Position numbers and translations under genes: made by a program
Shown: positions 6,930 through 9,973 of the stretch, in pieces
Layout of the letters: the number at the start of each line of letters is the position of its first letter
Numbering within the stretch: position 1 is the first letter of the stretch
Assembly: GCA_036524155.1 (NCBI GenBank)
Contig: DATDCV010000588.1
Span: 1 to 9,973 of the forward strand
Direction: 5' to 3'
Length of the DNA: 9,973 bases
From: DATDCV01 sp036524155
GTDB taxonomy: Bacteria; Verrucomicrobiota; Verrucomicrobiia; Limisphaerales; UBA8199
The notes under the pieces: model-generated
Databases searched by the model: none
What the model was told of the DNA's origin: nothing
Seen by the model: the letters and a program-made list of their open reading frames with translations, nothing else

Positions 6930-7970
6930 ATGATGCCTTCCGCAATGAGTCGGCCAGCCACACTCAAGGATATCGCCCGGGAGGTCGGGGTCAGCGTCAT
7001 GACGGTTTCCCGGGCCCTGCGTTTGGACCCCAAGGTCTCGCCAGCGTTGCAGCAGAAGATCCAGTTGGTGGCGACCGATCTCGGATATCGTCCGAATCCG
7101 TTAGTGTCAGCGTTGATGAGTTACCGGCGGGCAGGAAAGCCTGAGCATTATGACCTGAGGTTGGGTTTCGTGACCAGCTTTACCACGCGCGACGGGTGGA
7201 AGAAACACAGGCTTTACCGCGAGTTTTTCGACGGTGTTGCGGTCGGTGCGGACCGACACGGCTACCACCTGGAGGATTTCTGGCTGGCGGAGCCGGGAAT
7301 GACCTCGGAACGGATGGTGCAAATCCTGATGACACGGAACATTCCTGGCGTGGTGTTCGCGCCGCTGCCGGAACCGGAGGGCCGCCTTCATTTCAATTGC
7401 GGCGGCTTCGCGGCGGTGGCGATTGGTTATTCGATCCAGGAGCCCGCGATGCACCGGGTCTCCAACTACCAGTTCCGGTCGATGCGGCTGCTGCTGCACA
7501 AGCTGGCCGCCCTGGGTTATAAGCGGCCTGGCCTGGCGCTGCCCCAGAGCCTGGACGACCGAGTGCTGCACCAGTGGCTTGGTGGCTTTCTGGTTGAGCA
7601 ACCATATCGTTCGTCGATTCGGTCTCCTTCCTTTATCCTTCCGGACGCGAGTTGGACACGGGAGAAGTTCGAGAGGTGGATTGATCGGAGGCAACCGGAT
7701 GTGGTTATCGGTCAGCAGGATGAACTGCTGGAATGGTTGCGCGCGTCGGGGAGGCGAGTGCCGGAGGACATTGGATTTGCGCATCTGGACTGCCCCGCAC
7801 TCAACGGCGAGTTGAGCGGGATTTACCAAAACGGGCCGCAGATCGGAGTGGCCGCGGCCGATATGCTGGTGGGGTTACTTCACCGGAACGAGCGCGGCAC
7901 CCCACTGCTTCCCAGCACCTTGTTGATCGAGGGTTCGTGGGTTGCGGGGAAGACGGTGAGGGACAGGTGA
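6930..7970 (+). CDS. LacI/GalR-family transcriptional regulator
   Basis: A 346-residue protein of the usual family length. Residues 11-30 form the LacI-type helix-turn-helix (TLKDIAREVGVSVMTVSRAL), followed by KVSPALQQKIQ and LGYRPNPLVSALM at 51-63, the linker and hinge helix whose leucine normally inserts into the operator minor groove. Residues 75 to the end are the periplasmic-binding-protein-like sensor: LRLGFVTSF, the central KLAALGYKRPGLALP (191-205), PDVVIGQQDELLEWL (256-270), RRVPEDIGFAHLDCP and the C-terminal GVAAADMLVGLLHRNERGTP...LIEGSWVAGKTVR. It presumably binds DNA as a dimer and responds to a small ligand, often a sugar in this family; the ligand cannot be read from the sequence. 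The start is uncertain: ATG codons at 6930, 6933 and 6945 are all in frame, and 6945 would begin MSRPATLKDIA, closest to the family norm. No strong Shine-Dalgarno was seen. Confidence 0.93.
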   Translation: MMPSAMSRPATLKDIAREVGVSVMTVSRALRLDPKVSPALQQKIQLVATDLGYRPNPLVSALMSYRRAGKPEHYDLRLGFVTSFTTRDGWKKHRLYREFFDGVAVGADRHGYHLEDFWLAEPGMTSERMVQILMTRNIPGVVFAPLPEPEGRLHFNCGGFAAVAIGYSIQEPAMHRVSNYQFRSMRLLLHKLAALGYKRPGLALPQSLDDRVLHQWLGGFLVEQPYRSSIRSPSFILPDASWTREKFERWIDRRQPDVVIGQQDELLEWLRASGRRVPEDIGFAHLDCPALNGELSGIYQNGPQIGVAAADMLVGLLHRNERGTPLLPSTLLIEGSWVAGKTVRDR

Positions 7971-8059
7971 GAATTGAAGTTGTGGAATTTTTTCTTTTGG
8001 TAATTCTTTTTCTCTTGCAAAGCAAATTATCCAAGCCCATGCTCAAAGGCGGTCTACTT
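7971..8059 (+). promoter_or_regulatory. A+T-rich spacer before the prepilin-like gene, with ribosome binding site
   Basis: This 89-base spacer is much richer in A and T than its surroundings, with T-runs at 7988-7993 and 8005-8011. A short inverted repeat GAATT 7985-7989 / AATTC 8002-8006 followed by a T-run could act as a weak terminator for the regulator gene. The same A+T-rich stretch could carry a promoter for the next gene, but no well-spaced -35/-10 pair was found. AAAGG at 8045-8049 followed by CGG lies 10 bases before ATG 8060 and supports that start over ATG 8039, which has no such sequence upstream. Confidence 0.4.
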
Positions 8060-8839
8060 ATGAACGCAATAAGCTTGAGTCTCCTCCCAGTGTCACGTCC
8101 GCCTCATCGGAAGAAACCGCGGCTGGCGTTCACTCTCATCGAACTGCTGGTAGTGATCGCCATCATTGCGATCCTGGCGTCGATGCTCTTGCCGGCATTG
8201 AACAAGGCCAAGCTCAAGGCCCAGCAGGCCTCGTGTTACAACAACTTGAAGCAGCTCACGCTGGGCTTCATGATGTACCTCGACAGTAACAACAATATTT
8301 TCCCCGGAGCCGCTTCGCGCAACACCTACGGCTTCCATGTGGAAGACTGGATCTACTGGCGCACCAACTTGCCAGCCTATCCGATCACCAAGAGCCCCAT
8401 CGTCGTGCCTCTTGGGACCACGAGCAGCAACCTGTTCCGTTGTCCCGGCGACAAAGATGATTCGGAGCGCAAGCGGATTATGGACGGCAACGGACCTTAC
8501 TATTACAGCTACAGCCTCAACAGTTACGGGGTCAGCGGCAGCGTGAACCAGGGAATGTCGTCCGTGAACAACAACGGCGCGTGGTATCCTTTCAAGGCCA
8601 CAGCGATCAAGAACCCGGCGAAGAAGATCATGCTGGCGGAGGAGCAAACCAGCTATCAACCCGGAGAGGTGTCCGATTCCGGCGCGGGGGTCATCAACGA
8701 CGGGCGCTGGGTGGGCGGCAGCGACGTGCTCTCGAGCCGCCACAGCAAGAAGGCCAACGTTGCGTTTGCCGATGGGCATGCACAATCGGTCCGCTGGCAG
8801 TTCGGCGACCAAATTGAAAACTCGCGATCGGACCTCTAG
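8060..8839 (+). CDS. Type IV prepilin/pseudopilin-like protein with H-x9-DG motif
   Basis: With the start at ATG 8060 the protein has 259 residues. Residues 1-23 are a basic leader ending RPPHRKKPRLA, and cleavage by prepilin peptidase is expected before Phe24, giving FTLIELLVVIAIIAILASML with the conserved Glu at +5 (Glu28). This N-terminal helix anchors the protein in the inner membrane or packs it in a pilus or pseudopilus. After the helix come ALNKAKLKAQQASCYNNLKQ (Cys59) and LFRCPGD (Cys128), which may pair in a disulfide. His228 and Asp238-Gly239 (HSKKANVAFADG) form the H-x9-DG motif typical of a prepilin-like family expanded in Verrucomicrobiota, Lentisphaerota and Planctomycetota. The family's exact role is poorly known. 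It lies 89 bases after the LacI-family gene on the same strand. The -1 residue is Ala rather than the more usual Gly. The open frame extends upstream into the regulator gene, but that part has no prepilin features. Confidence 0.92.
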   Translation: MNAISLSLLPVSRPPHRKKPRLAFTLIELLVVIAIIAILASMLLPALNKAKLKAQQASCYNNLKQLTLGFMMYLDSNNNIFPGAASRNTYGFHVEDWIYWRTNLPAYPITKSPIVVPLGTTSSNLFRCPGDKDDSERKRIMDGNGPYYYSYSLNSYGVSGSVNQGMSSVNNNGAWYPFKATAIKNPAKKIMLAEEQTSYQPGEVSDSGAGVINDGRWVGGSDVLSSRHSKKANVAFADGHAQSVRWQFGDQIENSRSDL

Positions 8840-8843
8840 CCAA

Positions 8844-8904
8844 TGAGCGAGTGAGTGAATTAGTGAATTAGTGAATTCGCGAATTGGTGGATGGGTGAAT
8901 GAAT
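8844..8904. repeat. Degenerate short tandem repeat (gtgaatta-like)
   Basis: After the prepilin stop codon the sequence runs tgagcgagtgagtgaat, then gtgaatta twice (8863-8870 and nearly again from 8871), then gtgaattcgc, gaattggtgg, atgggtgaatgaatga. The unit is roughly 8 bases (AGTGAATT) with decay at both ends, and later units shift toward 4-base GAAT/GTGA steps. A 12-base perfect palindrome AATTCGCGAATT sits at 8874-8885. It lies in a non-coding gap (8840-8984) between the prepilin-like and lipoprotein genes. Function unknown; it looks like slippage-prone intergenic DNA. Confidence 0.65.
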
Positions 8905-8984
8905 GACTTGGATTCGTTGCGCCGGAGCAGCGCGAGCAGGCCATGTGGCGGACGAGAACGGATAAAGGCTTAAGCATTGGATTT

Positions 8985-9365
8985 ATGAAGGTTTTTGCTG
9001 GTTTATTATTCCTGGTGGTGGGCATTGCCTGGGTCGGATGTCATAAGAAGGGTGAGTCGGCGCCGGGGCCTGCGGCCGCCAACGCGACCAACTCTGTGGA
9101 TGGCGTCGCTCCGCCCGAGCCGCCGCAGCCGCCCTCCCGCGAAGTCCTGGCGCGAGCGGACGATAAGGCCCGCGAGACGGTCGTCGGGGAAGTCGACCCT
9201 TTTCTGACCGCTCAACTCCGCGCCTTCATCGAGGAGAAAAAGCGGATGCCAGCGAGTTTTTCCGAGTTAGCCCGCGCGCGTTTGGATAGCGTGCCGCGGC
9301 CGCCTGCCGGCAAGAAATGGGCGATCGACAACGACAGCCTCGAGATAAAGGCCGTCGCACAATAA
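8985..9365 (+). CDS. Small putative lipoprotein, function unknown
   Basis: A 126-residue protein if started at ATG 8985; ATG 8943 in the same frame would add 14 residues. The later start is preferred because it gives a standard export signal, MKVFAGLLFLVVGIAWVGC, with a lipobox-like VGC at Cys19 (the Trp at -3 is unusual, so lipidation is not certain). A low-complexity linker rich in Ala and Pro follows (about 25-52, including PPEPPQPPS). The C-terminal part (about 70-120) reads FLTAQLRAFIEEKKRMPASF and then SVPRPPAGKKWAID. The pattern of a helix, a basic turn with MPxSFxEL, and VPxPPxGKKWAID recalls small periplasmic domains seen in Verrucomicrobiota and loosely the GspG pseudopilin tail, but this is a resemblance only. 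Neighbours are the prepilin-like gene upstream and convergent alaS downstream. Confidence 0.75.
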   Translation: MKVFAGLLFLVVGIAWVGCHKKGESAPGPAAANATNSVDGVAPPEPPQPPSREVLARADDKARETVVGEVDPFLTAQLRAFIEEKKRMPASFSELARARLDSVPRPPAGKKWAIDNDSLEIKAVAQ

Positions 9366-9417
9366 ATCCGAAGGCCGAGATCGGGAATTCGAAATCTTAC
9401 AGCGGCTCGGGCTTATT
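9361..9417. terminator. Possible imperfect bidirectional terminator between convergent genes
   Basis: AATAAATCCGA (9361-9371) and TCGGGCTTATT (9407-9417) are complementary at 9 of 11 positions and overlap the stop codons of the lipoprotein gene and alaS. The loop is long (35 bases) and could hold a smaller CCGA/TCGG stem (9368-9371 / 9381-9384). With A-rich and T-rich outer ends, it could end transcription in both directions, but the mismatches and long loop make this weak. Confidence 0.25.
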
Positions 9418-9973
9418 TCGTCATCAGCTCAGTCGCTTTTCGCAAGGCCTCGTCCAGTTTGGAAACTTCTTTGCCTCCGCCGCGCGCGTTATCGGGACGG
9501 CCACCGCCCTTGCCGCCTACCACAGGCGCAATGGACTGAATCAGCTTGCCGGCCTGAACCTGCTTAGTCAGCTCGGGGGAAACCGTCGCGATGAGGGCGA
9601 CCGCGCCGTTCGCCACAGCGCCAAGCACGACCACCCCTCTGAACTCCGTCTTCAGGCCCTCCGCGACCGCCTGGAGGTAGTCTCCGTCCGCGGTCCCGAG
9701 GTTCTCGACGATGGCCCGTAGTGAACCATAGTCGCGGGCTTTGGCCACCAGGCTCCGGGCTGTTTGGGCGGCCTGTTTCTGCTGTATGGCGTGGAGTTGT
9801 TTCTCGAGCTCCTTTTGCTGCATTAGCAGGGACTCGATCTTCTTTTCGAGTTCGTTGACCGGGGAACTGACTTTGCCCGCCAGCGACCTGAGCATCTGAG
9901 CCTGCAGGCTGGCGAGTCGGTAGGATTCCAGACCGGATCCATGACTGGGCACATGATGGGTGCTACAGGGGCT
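9413..9973 (-). CDS. alaS: Alanyl-tRNA synthetase, C-terminal part (runs off right edge)
   Basis: The last 186 residues of an AlaRS-like protein, open to the window edge. AlaRS charges tRNA-Ala with alanine in the cytoplasm; this end is the coiled-coil linker plus the DHHA1-type C-Ala domain that helps tRNA binding and links the aminoacylation and editing sites. Visible features: a helical segment SPVNELEKKIESLLMQQKEL and onward, as in the region following the editing domain; then VVVLGAVANGAVALIATVS, LTKQVQAGKLIQSIAP and the diagnostic VGGKGGGRPDNARGGG, ending in ALRKATELMTK. The catalytic and editing cores lie outside the window. The first residues at the edge (about 9930-9973, reading SPCSTHHVPSHGSG) do not show the usual RRIEAVTG-like sequence expected just before the coiled coil, so the extreme edge may be abnormal. 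The gene is convergent with the lipoprotein gene, 47 bases apart. Confidence 0.9.
   Translation of the reverse strand, partial: SPCSTHHVPSHGSGLESYRLASLQAQMLRSLAGKVSSPVNELEKKIESLLMQQKELEKQLHAIQQKQAAQTARSLVAKARDYGSLRAIVENLGTADGDYLQAVAEGLKTEFRGVVVLGAVANGAVALIATVSPELTKQVQAGKLIQSIAPVVGGKGGGRPDNARGGGKEVSKLDEALRKATELMTK

Noticed and set aside
6701..7144. Plus-strand open frame across the divergent intergenic region into the regulator gene
   Set aside because: Out of frame with the clear helix-turn-helix coding sequence and without any recognisable domain; its only support is length.
7107..7829. 240-codon open frame antisense to the LacI-family gene
   Set aside because: Composition is typical of a shadow frame in G+C-rich DNA, with no recognisable domain; the plus strand encodes a full LacI-type regulator.
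7733..8059. N-terminal extension of the prepilin-like frame
   Set aside because: It overlaps the regulator gene in another frame and carries no prepilin features; ATG 8060 has an AAAGG ribosome binding site and gives a normal-length basic leader.
8093..9025. 310-codon open frame on the minus strand
   Set aside because: It is antisense to the prepilin gene, crosses the tandem repeat (giving low-complexity THPPIREFTNSLIHSLAHWL) and shows no domain; the plus-strand prepilin is unmistakable.

Overview
The window looks like a chromosomal fragment of a Verrucomicrobiota bacterium, most likely of the Pedosphaera/Limisphaera type. This is inferred from protein style only. The clues are very large exported proteins mixing autotransporter-like beta-strand modules, Ig-like folds and a LamG domain; a prepilin-like protein with the FTLIELLVVIAIIAILA leader and an H-x9-DG motif; and a LacI-type regulator with the helix SVMTVSRALR. 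The DNA is moderately G+C rich, and Shine-Dalgarno sequences are weak or absent at most starts. No RNA genes, CRISPR arrays, insertion sequences or phage genes were seen.

Layout. Positions 1-2036 (minus) hold the N-terminal 678 residues of a large exported protein that runs off the left edge. It has one beta-strand module, an Ig-like domain, two SbsA/Big_5-like domains and the start of a lamin-tail domain. Positions 2112-6641 (minus) hold a complete 1509-residue exported paralogue with three copies of the same roughly 300-residue module, three Ig-like domains and one LamG domain. Between the two genes lies a perfect 13-bp G+C-rich hairpin. Positions 6642-6929 are a divergent intergenic region. 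Positions 6930-7970 (plus) encode a LacI-family regulator with a near-palindrome just before its start codon. Positions 8060-8839 (plus) encode a type IV prepilin/pseudopilin-like protein. A degenerate short tandem repeat (about 8844-8904) follows, then a small putative lipoprotein at 8985-9365 (plus). Positions 9413-9973 (minus) are the C-terminal end of alanyl-tRNA synthetase, convergent with the lipoprotein gene.

How the parts may work together. The two giant proteins share module architecture and orientation, so they are probably duplicates that diverged by swapping distal domains, and both should be outside the cytoplasm. The LacI-type regulator is transcribed divergently from them and is followed on the same strand by the prepilin-like gene. 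This makes a sugar- or ligand-responsive surface locus plausible, with regulator, pseudopilin and adhesin-like or carbohydrate-binding surface proteins, but this is inference from position only. AlaS is a housekeeping gene marking the edge of the accessory block.
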